A stretch of DNA of 64,000 bases, taken from positions 2,728,001-2,792,000 of the forward strand of contig CM034412.1 of the NCBI GenBank assembly GCA_019925095.2, given 5' to 3'. Numbering within the stretch: position 1 is the first letter of the stretch; the number at the start of each line of letters is the position of its first letter. Position numbers and translations under genes: made by a program. Source of the DNA: Dendrolimus kikuchii. Taxonomy: Eukaryota > Arthropoda > Insecta > Lepidoptera > Lasiocampidae. This document shows, piece after piece, positions 18,501-26,500 of the stretch. The notes under the pieces were generated by a model. The model ran no database searches and was not told the origin of the DNA. It saw nothing but the letters and a program-made list of their open reading frames with translations.

Positions 18501-19681
18501 GTATTTGAGAAGAAATCATGTAGTTCCTTTTTTTGTACGAAATGACTGTGTCATCTGTATATCTATATATATTAAAGAAAGTCGTGTTAGTTACACTATT
18601 TATAACTCAAGAACGGTTGTACCGATTTGGATGAAAATTGGTGGGGAGGTAGCTTAGAACCAGGAAACGGACATAAGATACTTTTTATCCTACTGGAACC
18701 GGTAGGTGGTGCTGAGATCGGGTTCTAGAATCCTCCTAATCACCGGGAGCGATTTTGGTGATTTTCTTTTTGTGTGTTTGAGTGGGTTCTCGGATGGTTT
18801 AAATCCACAATTGGAACCGGTAGGTGGCGCTGGGATCGGGTCCTAGATTTTTATTTTTTCAGAGCAGGACAACGTCTGCCGGGGCCGCTAGTATAGGTAC
18901 AAAACAAAGTCGTGTTAGTTACATCATTTATAACTCAAGAACGGCTGGACCAATTTTTATGATGTTTGTGTTTTTAGAATTGTCTTCGTCCGGAATAGGA
19001 TAATAAGTAGAAAAATATTCATCAATAAAAAATTATCAGACTAGCCATTCATTTGTTATGATCTTTCCCGGCCAATTTCAGCTATGGTGACTGCATTTAA
19101 ACTCATATTTATTTGTCTGATTTAGGTGAAATTATTTTTGTGTATGTTCAAGTGGATCCCGGGATGGTTTAGATTCACTATTGGACCCGGTAAGTGGCGC
19201 CGCTTAACACCTCTTTAATGATGGGACCGATTTTAATGTTTTTTTTTTGTTTTTTCAAGTAGATTCGAGAATGGTTTAGTTTAGATTACCAATAGGTCCC
19301 GTTTGATGGGGTTGCAATCGGTTTCTAGAGTTTTATTTTTTAAGCACAAGACAACGTCCGCTGGGTACAGCTAGTTAATAATAAAAATTAGTGTGTCATT
19401 AATACTAAAAAATGAATGTGTCATAAATTATATTAAAAAATAATTGTCTTATAACGACTGTGTCAGACAGAGGACATTGTGATTTGATAAGATTGATATT
19501 TTAACGATAATGGGTAAAATTAAAGCATTGGATGACTTACAAGTTTCTAGTACCAATAAGGCAAGCCAAGAATGCTCGTATCTTTCCAAATTGTACTCTA
19601 CTTGCCGTCTATGTTCAAAGTAGGTTTCACAAATATCAAAGTCCGGTAGAAGGGATAAGTTTCCCTTCGGGTTTATGGAAT
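9201..19681 (-). CDS. S1-family serine protease homologue, partial gene (5 exons)
   Basis: Five minus-strand exons (19681-19541, 18061-17956, 14406-14219, 11559-11458, 9526-9201) join in frame with GT-AG borders and give about 248 residues of a chymotrypsin-fold protein ending at TGA 9201-9203. Landmarks in order are the activation region, TAAHC (His57), NDIALIRL (Asp102), GGWGKK, and GSGGPLV (Ser195). The length and many Cys resemble CLIP-type proteases of insect immune cascades, but no CLIP domain or signal peptide was found, so 5' exons are missing or lie elsewhere. The activation motif reads R|QVEY instead of R|IVGG, GDSGG reads I-G-S-G-G, and the S1-pocket residue at 189 appears to be Ile. 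It is probably a non-catalytic or unusually regulated homologue. Without expression data a decaying gene is also possible, but all five exons stay open. Confidence 0.85.
9815..9932 (-). mobile_element. RTE-type LINE, 5'-truncated copy
   Basis: The 3' tail (CATACATACATACATAAC) is at the left and the last codons run to CTTGTC. It is flanked by ATGTTTTTATTGGTAC at 9799-9814 and 9933-9948, a target-site duplication of 13-16 bp depending on where the LINE end is drawn. Confidence 0.85.
10002..10320 (+). mobile_element. SINE-1, full-length, inserted in an RTE copy
   Basis: ATCCGTGCAGGAACGGAG through to CTCCTGCAATAAAA plus an A-run. It splits an RTE fragment between CATGACAAGAGT and GTTATGAATG. Confidence 0.9.
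10321..10432 (+). mobile_element. RTE-type LINE 3' end
   Basis: Encodes the terminal MNVKEASEVCKN peptide and ends GTGAAGTTATGTATGTATG. With 9988-9998 it mirrors the minus-strand copy at 9815-9932, including a private AAAGAGG variant. Confidence 0.8.
10757..11008 (-). mobile_element. ACTAGC-ended repeat (GTGCC subfamily)
   Basis: Read on the minus strand it begins ACTAGCTGTGCCTGCGACGT and runs to CAAACTCTTCAGC plus an AT-rich TATATTAGTAT tail. The same body (CGCGCTAATCTCAGGAAC, ATTTATCGAGGAAGGCTA) occurs at 21598, 22195, 38227 and 58406. Confidence 0.8.
11458..11559 (-). CDS. Protease homologue exon d (CLP and GWG motifs)
   Basis: 102 bp with acceptor T-run ATTGCAG|AT and donor ATTCTG|GTAAGT. 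It encodes FVKPLCLPIS and FLMGGWGKKDS, the expected V-(R/K)-P-(I/L)-CLP and GWG landmarks. Phase 1 on both sides fits its neighbours exactly. Confidence 0.9.
11690..11926. mobile_element. Short inverted-repeat element, family C
   Basis: Left TTAGGCGCGTTCC and right GGAACGTAGCCTA resemble inverted ends. The inside (CTCACAACGCCCAAAATGCT, ACGTCACTAATGACG-like, AACGCCCGCAAGCAAGT) is shared with 12712-13395, 59537-59943 and 62545-62940. Confidence 0.65.
12050..12185 (-). mobile_element. LINE 3' end, family K
   Basis: AAACACTTAATTGTTCACCA...GGCGGCCTTATCGC...CTCTTCCAGGCAACC is the reverse complement of the 3' end at 49440-49610. Confidence 0.75.
12712..13395. mobile_element. Family C element split by another repeat
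   Basis: The left part (GGCTACGTTCCACGAGAGGC to ATTGGTTGA at 12870) and right part (about 13212-13395, GATCAACGCCCACTTCGACC) match 62545-62940 in reverse. The segment between, at least 12880-13085, matches 50590-50790 in reverse and is a later insertion. Confidence 0.65.
12880..13085 (+). mobile_element. Interspersed repeat D, copy 1
   Basis: GTTTTTGGCGGGAACTGGAA, TTTTGAGTAGTAATTATGTG and CACAAGAACTCCGTTGAATG recur inverted at 50590-50790. Confidence 0.7.
13397..13430. repeat. (TG)n(GA)n microsatellite
   Basis: A run of TG dinucleotides followed directly by GA dinucleotides. Confidence 0.9.
13431..13560 (-). mobile_element. LINE 3' end, family K
   Basis: AACACTTTATTGTACACCA and CACAATGGGCAGTCTTCCAG identify the reverse complement of the family K 3' end. 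Confidence 0.65.
13716..14025 (-). mobile_element. SINE-1, full-length copy
   Basis: TTTTTATTGCAGAAGCTCAG at the left to CGTTCCTGCACGGATA at the right, within protease intron c-d. Confidence 0.9.
14219..14406 (-). CDS. Protease homologue exon c (catalytic Asp)
   Basis: 188 bp with acceptor TTTTTACAG|C and donor CAATG|GTAAAT. It encodes YVRLGEWNTSS, an acidic Cys-containing insert (DCDYWDSC), then YLNDIALIRL, the Asp102 motif. VRLGEWN is a hallmark of insect CLIP proteases. Confidence 0.9.
14424..14820. mobile_element. Interspersed repeat J, copy 2
   Basis: Uninterrupted counterpart of 9672-10610. It shows the pre-insertion sequence ATCGATGTTTTTATTGGTTC and so fixes the target-site duplication in copy 1. 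It begins 18 bp upstream of protease exon c. Confidence 0.8.
14832..15295 (+). mobile_element. SINE-1 (short 5' form) carrying a 212-bp insertion
   Basis: Starts at GCCAGGTGGTAGGG, lacking about 100 bp of the long form, and ends CTCCTGCAATAAAAA. The SINE is interrupted at 14905-15116. The 19-bp TATGTCGCC...CAACCT lies on both sides (14886-14904 and 15117-15135, two mismatches). Confidence 0.85.
14905..15116 (-). mobile_element. Repeat G inserted in SINE-1
   Basis: Read on the minus strand as TTCGCGTTTGACCATGATCT...CTTTCTCCCCC. The same segment follows a SINE-1 half at 33505-33700, and a diverged relative lies at 57935-58055. The body is like an abundant lepidopteran repeat. Confidence 0.8.
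15359..16387. mobile_element. Long inverted-repeat (foldback) element, ~280-bp arms
   Basis: The left arm (about 15359-15656) and right arm (about 16097-16387) are imperfect reverse complements: TAAAGTTAGATATTAAACAT versus the inverted block at 16310-16345, GACGTCATCAGTATAAT versus its inverse near 16240, and ACGATGTGCCTACTTTCACC versus its inverse near 16185. The loop contains a short ORF and a SINE-1. Confidence 0.8.
15842..16080 (+). mobile_element. SINE-1, short 5' form, inside the foldback loop
   Basis: Begins GCCAGGTGGTAGAG and ends CTCCTGCAATAAAAA. Confidence 0.9.
16691..17135 (+). mobile_element. Solo LTR, family L, copy 2
   Basis: TGTTAC...GTAACA ends, flanked by ATAT on both sides (16687-16690 and 17136-17139). 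The 3' half matches the other three copies. The TATA region has decayed. It lies in protease intron b-c. Confidence 0.85.
17577..17746 (-). mobile_element. RTE-type LINE, 5'-truncated copy
   Basis: Starts ATACATACGTAACTTCACGC and ends at ACACGATC. AATTCTAC at 17569-17576 and 17747-17754 is a probable 8-bp target-site duplication. Confidence 0.8.
17956..18061 (-). CDS. Protease homologue exon b (catalytic His)
   Basis: 106 bp with acceptor TTATTTCAG|CT and donor AATTT|GTAAGT. It encodes FVCEGTLISQKYVLTAAHC, the His57 block with the Cys42-Cys58 pair. Glu replaces the first Gly of the usual CGG. It ends in phase 2 (TT). Confidence 0.9.
18408..18445. repeat. Perfect 17-bp hairpin
   Basis: GTCATAGCCTTCTTGAT at 18408-18424 is exactly inverted at 18429-18445 with a 4-base loop. 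With one mismatch the arms extend to AAAG(T/C)GTCATAG. It lies in protease intron a-b. Confidence 0.85.
18555..18893 (-). mobile_element. ACTAGC-like repeat, copy
   Basis: AAAGTCGTGTTAGTTACAC and AACTCAAGAACGGTTGTACC at the left, and the GACAACGTCTGCCGGGGCCG end at the right. Confidence 0.65.
18896..19377 (-). mobile_element. ACTAGC-like repeat, second tandem-neighbour copy
   Basis: Repeats AAAGTCGTGTTAGTTACAT and ends GACAACGTCCGCTGGGTACAGCTAG. Two related copies sit head to tail. Confidence 0.65.
19541..19681 (-). CDS. Protease homologue exon a (activation region)
   Basis: 141 bp with acceptor TTTTATTGCAG|AT and donor ACTT|GTAAGT. It encodes a linker, LLPDFDIC, then HRRQVEYNLERYEHSWLALL. 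The W-L-A-L-L segment matches the PWMALL position of CLIP proteases, so RR|QVEY sits where R|IVGG belongs. It leaves one base (T), which joins CT of the next exon to make Ser. Confidence 0.85.
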
Positions 19682-19702
19682 CTGCAATAAAACATGTTTG
19701 TT

Positions 19703-20097
19703 AAAGGATAACCTGGCACGGTAGCAGGAGATCAGCAAACAGGCAGACGGCCTACTCGATGGAAAGCGGTTACCATCGCCTATGGACATTTGTAACACCA
19801 AAGTTGCTATAATGCCGAAACACAACTCAAGGTTGTTGTGGCGACATACTTTAGAGCAGGGGTGGTAGCCATCCAATCTGGCAAATGCCCTACCACCTGG
19901 CTGTGTGTTGTTAAGTCGCCTCTTACGACAGGCCGCCCGGCCGCAGGAAATTGTATTCTTTCTCCGTTCCTGCACGGATAAAAGGATAATCTGGCATGGT
20001 AGCACCTTTAGTGTCGCAAATGTTCATAGACGACGGTAACCATTTTACATCACAGTTGGGCCGTCAGCCTGTCTGGTGTACTCCAGCAATAAAAAAA
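19703..20097 (-). mobile_element. SINE-1 inserted into an older SINE-1 fragment
   Basis: A minus-strand copy (about 19725-19980) is bordered by AAAGGATAA(C/T)CTGGCA(C/T)GGTAG at 19703-19724 and 19981-20002, a 22-bp duplication with two mismatches. The older plus-strand 3' fragment resumes at about 20000 (GTAGCACCTTTAGTGTCGC) and ends in an A-run at 20097. Confidence 0.85.
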
Positions 20098-20102
20098 TCT
20101 AT

Positions 20103-20128
20103 AAATATATATATATATATATATATAT
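20103..20128. repeat. (AT)n microsatellite
   Basis: A simple AT dinucleotide run. Confidence 0.9.
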
Positions 20129-20228
20129 GACGATACAGAAAATGTGCTAAAATTGGTCTTTAAATGGTGTGTTACATAATGCGTGTATATACACACACAC
20201 ACACACAAATACATAGATATATACATAG

Positions 20229-20688
20229 TGTTACGACCGACAAAAGTGGAGTCACACCTGCATACCATAAAAGCACACTTTATTACCTTCCCGCATTTGG
20301 ACTTCTTTTGTATACTTTGTGTTAAAATTTGTAATTAGAAAAACAGCCCATTGTGTATTGTAATCTTTTATGGTAGTCATTAGCCAGGTGTGTTTCTAAG
20401 AAATTCAGTTCACGTGGCCGAGAGACATATTATATTTGTGCAGTATAAAGCAAGGGCCTTATGAAGAGATCGGCCGTCGAGAGATAAACACAAGCGAAGC
20501 AAGACGTGTGTACTACATTCGGTAATCTATTTAGTGACGGACTTTGCGCGTGTTATTGAATCGCGCGTTACGTTTGCACTGGTTGTGTTCAGTTATATTT
20601 GTACCTGTGTTATACGTGTTTGTATAGTTCTAATAAATTCTATAATAATTGCAACGGCATTTTAATTCGAGTCTTGCAACTCGTAACA
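20229..20688 (+). mobile_element. Solo LTR, family L, copy 3
   Basis: TGTTACGACCGAC...CTCGTAACA with TATAAAG near 20446 and AATAAA near 20631. The flanks are ATAG and ATAT, an imperfect 4-bp duplication. Confidence 0.85.
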
Positions 20689-20824
20689 ATATTTTTTTCC
20701 GTTTTTCATCTTCAATTTCATATAGCCATCGCTTTATCAACTCACTACTAATAAATTTCATGAATAATAAATATTTTAAAAAACACAATAAAAAACAACA
20801 ATAACAAATAAAAAGTTACAATAA

Positions 20825-20999
20825 CCACGTGCTAATAACGGTGAAGGAAAACATCGTGATGCAACCTGCACATCGAGATAACCTATGTGTCAAACCTGCC
20901 AAGCCGCCTTGGACAAGCGTGGCGGGTATACGTCCGTTCCCCTATAATGGGAGGCCCGAGACCAGCAGTGGGACATTTATGGGCTGATATTATTATATT
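20825..20999 (+). mobile_element. RTE-like LINE 3'-end fragment (common lepidopteran type)
   Basis: GGTGAAGGAAAACATCGTGA followed by ACCTGCACATC, CAAGCGTGGCGG and CCAGCAGTGGGACATTTATG, ending at GGGCTGATATTATTAT. This order is the familiar untranslated 3' end of a very abundant lepidopteran retroelement. Confidence 0.7.
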
Positions 21000-21597
21000 T
21001 TTTTATAAATATTTTAAACACATAAACAACTATATGGAAATTACAAAAATAACTAAAAAACATTTTCTACGAATTTAGTACTTTTTTGTTGTTGTATAAT
21101 TCTAATTATGTAGTGAATTGAGTGATGATTAAATCAAACTATTAAGGACAAGAGTAGAAATTGTACCACGAGAGATATTTGCACCATTACATGTCGAAGG
21201 AAAAAATTCACGTCACAAATTCGACTTTGTTGGTGTTGCCAACATTGATTTTTTTTTTTTAATTATTTTTGTTTAATTATTTAATTTCATCTTACCTCCA
21301 TTAACCTCGGAAATAATGGAAAATGCACCGAAAATGAACAAAAACTCATAAGATAAGTTCATTTTCAATATTTAACAATAAATACTATTAAAAATCAGAT
21401 GTTTGTTGTACACGTCTTTCCTCCTTGACAGTTGAAGTCTTTCTACCTTAAATCACAATAATGTGCAAGAGGTACATCATACTTATAACGTTTTCCTTAT
21501 AGAACTAGTTTTGTAAAATATTAACCTTTACAATGCAAACTTGTTTTTTACAATTCTTAGATATTTTAGCAAAAACCGAAGCTTTTATATTTATTAT

Positions 21598-21815
21598 ATA
21601 CTAGCTGTGCCCGCGACGTCGTCCGTGTGGAATTTGCTTTCAAAACGCTCCGATTTTGAAACATTCTTCATTGGTGCTCCGCTCCTATTGGTCTTAGCGT
21701 GATGATATATAGCCTATAGCCTTCCTCGATAAATGGGCTATCTAACACTGAAAGAATTTTTCAAATCAGTTCCTGAGATTAGCGCGTTCAATCAAACAAT
21801 ATATTAGTATATTTG
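21598..21815 (+). mobile_element. ACTAGC-ended repeat (GTGCC subfamily)
   Basis: ACTAGCTGTGCCCGCGACGT at the start, TCCTGAGATTAGCGCGTTCA near the end. Confidence 0.85.
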
Positions 21816-22194
21816 GCTACAACACTAATACTTACATTTTAAATATCGCGATATCTTTTGAATGAAACGTAGGAATTGAATAATTCGGACCGAATGGAGT
21901 AATTTATTTTGATAAGAATTAATACCAAGGTACAAAATAAAGAGTTTTTGAAGCGACGGCATTTTAATTATTTAAAAATATAAAAGAAAACACTTATTGT
22001 GAGATAACTACAATAGTTAGACATATGGTTACGCAGATATTTTTTGTAGACAATTATATGTTCTGCAAAGTGGTAGTACATTGTTTTGTTCTATAATCAA
22101 TAGTTTTCGCAGCGCACGCCGTGTAAGGATTTTTTCGGGTCATTTTTTAAACCTTGGGTTACATTATTGGACTTTTAGTAAGGATCCCTAATTT

Positions 22195-22345
22195 TTTTGA
22201 AAATATAATATAGCCTGTAGCCTTCCTCGATAAATGTACTATTCAACACTGAAAGAATTTTTCAAATCGGACCAGCGGTTCCTGAGATTAGCGCGTTTAA
22301 ACAAACAAACAAACTCTTCAGCTTTAGAATATTAGTATAGATATA
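22195..22345 (+). mobile_element. ACTAGC-family repeat, 5'-truncated
   Basis: Retains AGCCTTCCTCGATAAATG, TTCCTGAGATTAGCGCG and the ACAAACAAACAAACTCTTCA tail. It may share an origin with the copy 400 bp upstream. Confidence 0.8.
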
Positions 22346-22524
22346 TTATATTTGGGTGATTTTTTTTCGACTATTTTTGTCTCGGTCCCCACCCGAAATT
22401 TTCTTGTATATGTCGGGAAAAGAAATCCTTGAAAGTTACAGTCTTTAATATTAATTTTAAGTACTTTCTCTGAGCGTGAAACAACTTTCCATATACAATA
22501 CACTAACATAATACACATAATTTT

Positions 22525-22844
22525 ATCCGTGCAGGAATGGAGAAAGAATACAATTTCCTGCGGCCGGACGGCCTGTCGTAAGAGGCGACTAAACAACCCA
22601 CAGCCAGGTGGTAGGGCATTGGCCCGACTGGATGGCTACCACCCCTGGTCTAGAGCATGCCGCCATAATAACTTTGAGTTGTGTTCCGGCATTAGTGACC
22701 AGGTTTCAGAGTCACTTAAGAGAGCAGCAGCGCATTTGTAGCACCTTTTGGTGTTGCAAATGTCCATAGACGATGGTAATCGCTTTCCATCAAGTGGGCC
22801 GTCTGCCCGTCTGCTGATCTCCTGCAATAAAAAGAAAAAAAAAA
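22525..22844 (+). mobile_element. SINE-1, full-length copy
   Basis: ATCCGTGCAGGAATGGAG to CTCCTGCAATAAAAAG plus an A-run. Confidence 0.9.
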
Positions 22845-22949
22845 CATAACTAAAATCATAAATTGTTATATACATTTAAAAAAAAATGTCTAATTAATAA
22901 AATCTGTTTATGTCCTGGTTCTAAAAAATATAATTATACTCTAATTTTT

Positions 22950-23080
22950 AATTACCTGGACTAAAATGCCAAAAAAGCTTGGAGCAAGTCACGACTGTGA
23001 GTTGTTGTTCAGCTCGCACAACTCACGAATCAAGAAAAGGTCGACCGCAGCTGTCATTTTAATCCAGGTAATCAATCTGT
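22950..23080. repeat. Short inverted-repeat element candidate
   Basis: TTACCTGGACTAAAATG at the left and CATTTTAATCCAGGTAA at the right are inverted with one mismatch. An internal palindrome (GTGAGTTGT...ACAACTCAC) lies between. SINE-1 follows directly. Confidence 0.55.
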
Positions 23081-23085
23081 ATCTT

Positions 23086-23318
23086 AGGGCATTTGCCCGA
23101 CTGGATGACTACCTCCCCTGGTCTAAAGTATGTCGCCATAACAACCTTGAGTTGTGTTCCGGCATTAGTGACCAGGTTCCAGTCTCCCTTAAGAGAGCAG
23201 CAGCGCATTTGTAGCACCTTTGGTGTTGCAAATGTCCATAGGCGATGGTAGCCGCTTTCCATCAAGTGGGCCGTCTGCCTCTCTGCTGAACTCCTGCAAT
23301 AAAATAAAAAAAAAAAAA
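23086..23318 (+). mobile_element. SINE-1, 5'-truncated
   Basis: Starts at AGGGCATTTGCCCGACTGG and ends CTCCTGCAATAAAATAAAA. Confidence 0.9.
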
Positions 23319-23479
23319 CTTAGGACGTCGCCTCAGTGGTGTAGACCTCCCCCGATATCCACTATTCATTCCCAATCCTTGCCAGTCTCGTTCAATGTGT
23401 GCCGCATTTGATTTGAAATTCTAGAATAGACGGTTCAGGAAGGAAAATATCGAGACAGAAATTATGGGTTTCAAAAGAT

Positions 23480-23900
23480 TCGTCCGGGTATATAAGTAGC
23501 GTAAGGCGCGCCTACAAAGAGTTCAGTTGGAGATAGTGAAGCGACAAGTGCGATACGAGATAGTTTAATAGATGATAGTGACGAGTTTAGAAAGAGGTGG
23601 AAGAGAAGTTTGGTAGAAGACAGTGAGAAGTTTACTGGGCAGTTCACTGATGGTGCTTAGTGTAGTTAAAGAGGAGATCCAGAAGCGAGCTACTTGCGGT
23701 AAATTCAAAGGTGAGCACCGCAGTAGCAGAAGGCGGTCTGCGCAATATTGGCGATGGTATTCTGAGTGAACATCTCATCGCAGGGGCAGTGCGTCGGTAA
23801 CTATGCGTGAACAGGTAACCCTATAGGAAAGAATCAGATACGGCTGTATAGTCAATAAGTTGAAATAAAAACGTGGTGTTTTCTTCCAATCTCAAGTGCG
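23480..23900 (+). promoter_or_regulatory. Promoter-like region or degraded LTR
   Basis: GTATATAAG near 23489 is followed about 30 bp later by GAGTTCAGTTGG, an arthropod-type initiator context, and AATAAAAACG lies near 23862. This order fits an LTR or an insect Pol II promoter. No matching copy is seen in the window and the ends are unclear. Confidence 0.35.
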
Positions 23901-23905
23901 TGCTT

Positions 23906-24208
23906 ATCCGTGCAGAAACGGAGAAAGAATACAATTTCCTACGGCCGGGCGGCCTGTCGTAAGAGGCGACAAAACAACCCACAGCCAGGTGGTAGGGTAT
24001 TTGCTCGACTGGGTGGCGACCACCCCTGGTCTAGAGTATGCCGCCATAACAATCTTGTGTTGTGTTCCGGCATTAGTGACCAGGTTCCAGTCTCCTTTAA
24101 GAGAGCAGCAGCGCATTTGTAGCACCTTTGGTGTTGCAAATGTCCATAGGCGATGGTAACCGTTTTCCATCAAGTGGGCCGTCTGCCTGTCTGCTGAATT
24201 CCTGCAAT
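23906..24208 (+). mobile_element. SINE-1, no A-tail
   Basis: ATCCGTGCAGAAACGGAG to ATTCCTGCAATAC. The usual A-run is missing. A strong donor-like CTCCAG|GTAAGT follows at 24229-24240. Confidence 0.9.
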
Positions 24209-24439
24209 ACACATTCTGTAGTGTCTTGCTCCAGGTAAGTTAGCAGATTTGATAGTCTTTCATTAGACTTTCTTTTATTATTATCAGCTAAGGAATCGTA
24301 AAAACATGTTTGCAGTGTGAGGGTTAACATTTTTCAAAACAAGTTCTATAAGGAAAATGAGTAAAGGTGTAAAGCAAGAATTTGATAGTTTTACCTGAAA
24401 GTTTTTCCGGGAGTTTTGAAAATGGGAAATTTTATAGAT

Positions 24440-24600
24440 TAGAGGTCCCGGCAGACGATGTCTTACTAAAAAAAAAATATGTGATCCGATCCCAGCGCCA
24501 CCTACCGGTTCCAATTGTGAATCCAAACCAGCCGGGGAGCCACTCTAACACACACAAAAAATTTCATCAAAATCGGTAAAGTTGTTCTCAAGTCTTAACT
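24440..24600 (+). mobile_element. ACTAGC-like repeat fragment
   Basis: CCCGGCAGACGATGTC, GCGCCACCTACCGGTTCCAA and the CAAAATCGGTAAAGTTGTTC block match the family at 18555 and 37735. Confidence 0.65.
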
Positions 24601-24752
24601 TGAGAACGCATATGTACAGTTTTATGATTCATTTTTATACGTAACTTTTAAAACTTCCTTGGTGTTCTACAAATATTTCAAAACCAAAATTAGGCAAATC
24701 GGTTCAGCCGTTTTCAAGTTTTTGTGAGACTAACAAACGTCAATTCATTTAC

Positions 24753-25038
24753 ATCCGTGCAGGAACGGAGAAAGAATACAATTTCCTGCGGCCGGGCGGC
24801 CTGTCGTAAGAGGCGACAAAATAACCCACAGCCAGGTGGTAGGGTATTTGCCCGACTGGATGGATACCACCCCTGGGCTAAAGTATGCCGCCATAACAAC
24901 CTTGAGTTGTGTTCCGGCATTAGTGACCAGGTTCCAGTCTCCCTTAAGAGAGCAGCAGCGCATCTGTAACACTTTTGGTGTTGGAAATGTCCATAGGCGA
25001 TGGTAACCGCTGCCTGTCTACTGAACACATGCTATAAA
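24753..25038 (+). mobile_element. SINE-1, near full length
   Basis: ATCCGTGCAGGAACGGAG at the start. The 3' end is eroded (CTACTGAACACATGCTATAAA) with a small deletion before it. Confidence 0.9.
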
Positions 25039-25200
25039 AATATATATAGATTATTAATAGTTCACGACGTATGTCGAAAATGATTCAATGACGAGAAGTT
25101 AACCACTCATGCAGTGATTAACTTCTTACGTAGAGAAACGATGTCCTGACTTCTCAACTACAACCGTCGTCCGAATAACTATAAATGTTAATCCCTCTAA

Positions 25201-25794
25201 TGCTGCGTTTCCACGCTTGCCAAGGCTCGGCAAGCGTCCACAAGCACAAGCGTGTAAAGAGGGCGTTTGGCTTGGCTTGCGTGAGCTTGTGGACGCTTGT
25301 ATTGGATCCGGGCTAGTGTCGGTTTTTGGACACAAATCAAAGGGCGCTTGCGACAAGCGCTTGCGACGCGTTCACGCGTTGGCGCGCGCTTAGTAGCCGC
25401 ATATACATATACACCGGCACCGTTAAATTTTGAATACCGTTAATTTTTAGAAGGTTTAGGTTCACCTTCTAAATTTTTTGAAGTAACCGAAATACCAATT
25501 AAACTGAAAAACTTATTAGTTATCGCGTACGATTTTTATGAATCTTTATCATCCACCATCTTCGTGGTCGTCGGGCTTTCCTTGCTTTTGTTTTACTTTG
25601 CTTGTATTTGAAATAAAAGTAGGTTAAACCAAACGTAATAGCCGATACAAGTTTGACGTCCGCCATGCTTGGATGTACGTAACACACTGACGGATTCACA
25701 AGCGTGTAAACGACTCCCAAATGCCAAGCGAGATCTGTGGACGCTTGGGGCTTGTGGACGCTTTCCGAGCCTTGGCAAGCGTGGAAACGCAGCA
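25201..25794. mobile_element. PIF/Harbinger-like non-autonomous element
   Basis: TGCTGCGTTTCCACGCTTGC at the left is inverted at the right (GCAAGCGTGGAAACGCAGCA). The match runs more than 40 bp with one mismatch. TAA flanks both sides (25198-25200 and 25795-25797), as expected of a 3-bp TWA target. It is 594 bp with no transposase, and CAAGCGTCCACAAGC-like motifs repeat near both ends. Confidence 0.8.
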
Positions 25795-26010
25795 TAACGT
25801 ACGAAAAGTATCATCCCTTTTTGAAGTGATAACTTCTTATGGCAGGGTAAACCGCTTCGTTACGTTACGCGTTACGGCGTCAGTCTGTCTGGCTACGCCC
25901 TCCCTTATGTGATCTGAGATATTCCGTTGGAAACCACGTTTAAAAGAAGAGTTAAAGAGGACTGTCTGTCCTTATTAACTTATATATATGTACTAGCGGA
26001 CCCGACAGAC

Positions 26011-26181
26011 TTCGTTTTTTTTTTTTTTTTATTGCACGAGATCAGCAGACAGGCAGACGGCCCACTTGATGGAAAGCGGTTACCATCGCCTATGGACATT
26101 TGCAACACCAAAGACGCTACAAATGCGCTGCTGCTCTCTTAAGGGAGACTGGATCCTGGTCACTAATGCCGGAACACAAAG
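26011..26181 (-). mobile_element. SINE-1, 5'-truncated
   Basis: T-run plus ATTGCACGAGATCAG, then the 3' half only, ending at GGAACACAAAG. Confidence 0.85.
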
Positions 26182-26310
26182 TTGTTTGTGTTAAATAAAA
26201 AAATAAAATAAAAAAAAACGAAAATCAACTTTTTTTTTATTTCTATAACTCCGCCCCATTTTATGCTATCACATCGGGCTTGGTCAAGATTAACCCAGAA
26301 TTAAACAATC

Positions 26311-26500
26311 TTTTTTTTTTTTTTACAAGGGGAAATCCATTTGCGGACCCCCCGCCGGGGAGACTTCGGCGGGGGAGTGTGGGACTCGCCGGCTAGAGAA
26401 GCCGGAATACCCACTAAAACCCCTTGGTGCCACCTGACGCCATGAGCCGGGGTCACGGGATATGCGTGAGCTTTTCTTCCGCGACCCCGGCTGGAGAATT
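26311..26500 (-). mobile_element. R1-clade LINE 3' UTR fragment
   Basis: A T-run at the left (A-tail on the minus strand) then GC-rich sequence with ATACCCACTAAAACCCC, which mirrors GGGGTTTTAGTGGGTAT in the R1 3' end at 55746-55763. Confidence 0.55.

Noticed and set aside
16687..20692. LTRs at 16691 and 20229 as the two ends of one intact retrotransposon
   Set aside because: They are in the same orientation about 3 kb apart, but the DNA between holds protease exons a and b and other repeats, no gag or pol, and each LTR has its own flanking duplication.
24097..24330. Minus-strand frame MLTLTLQTCFYDSLADNNKR as a missing protease exon
   Set aside because: There is no in-frame acceptor or donor on that strand and no CLIP Cys pattern, and the frame runs into a SINE-1.
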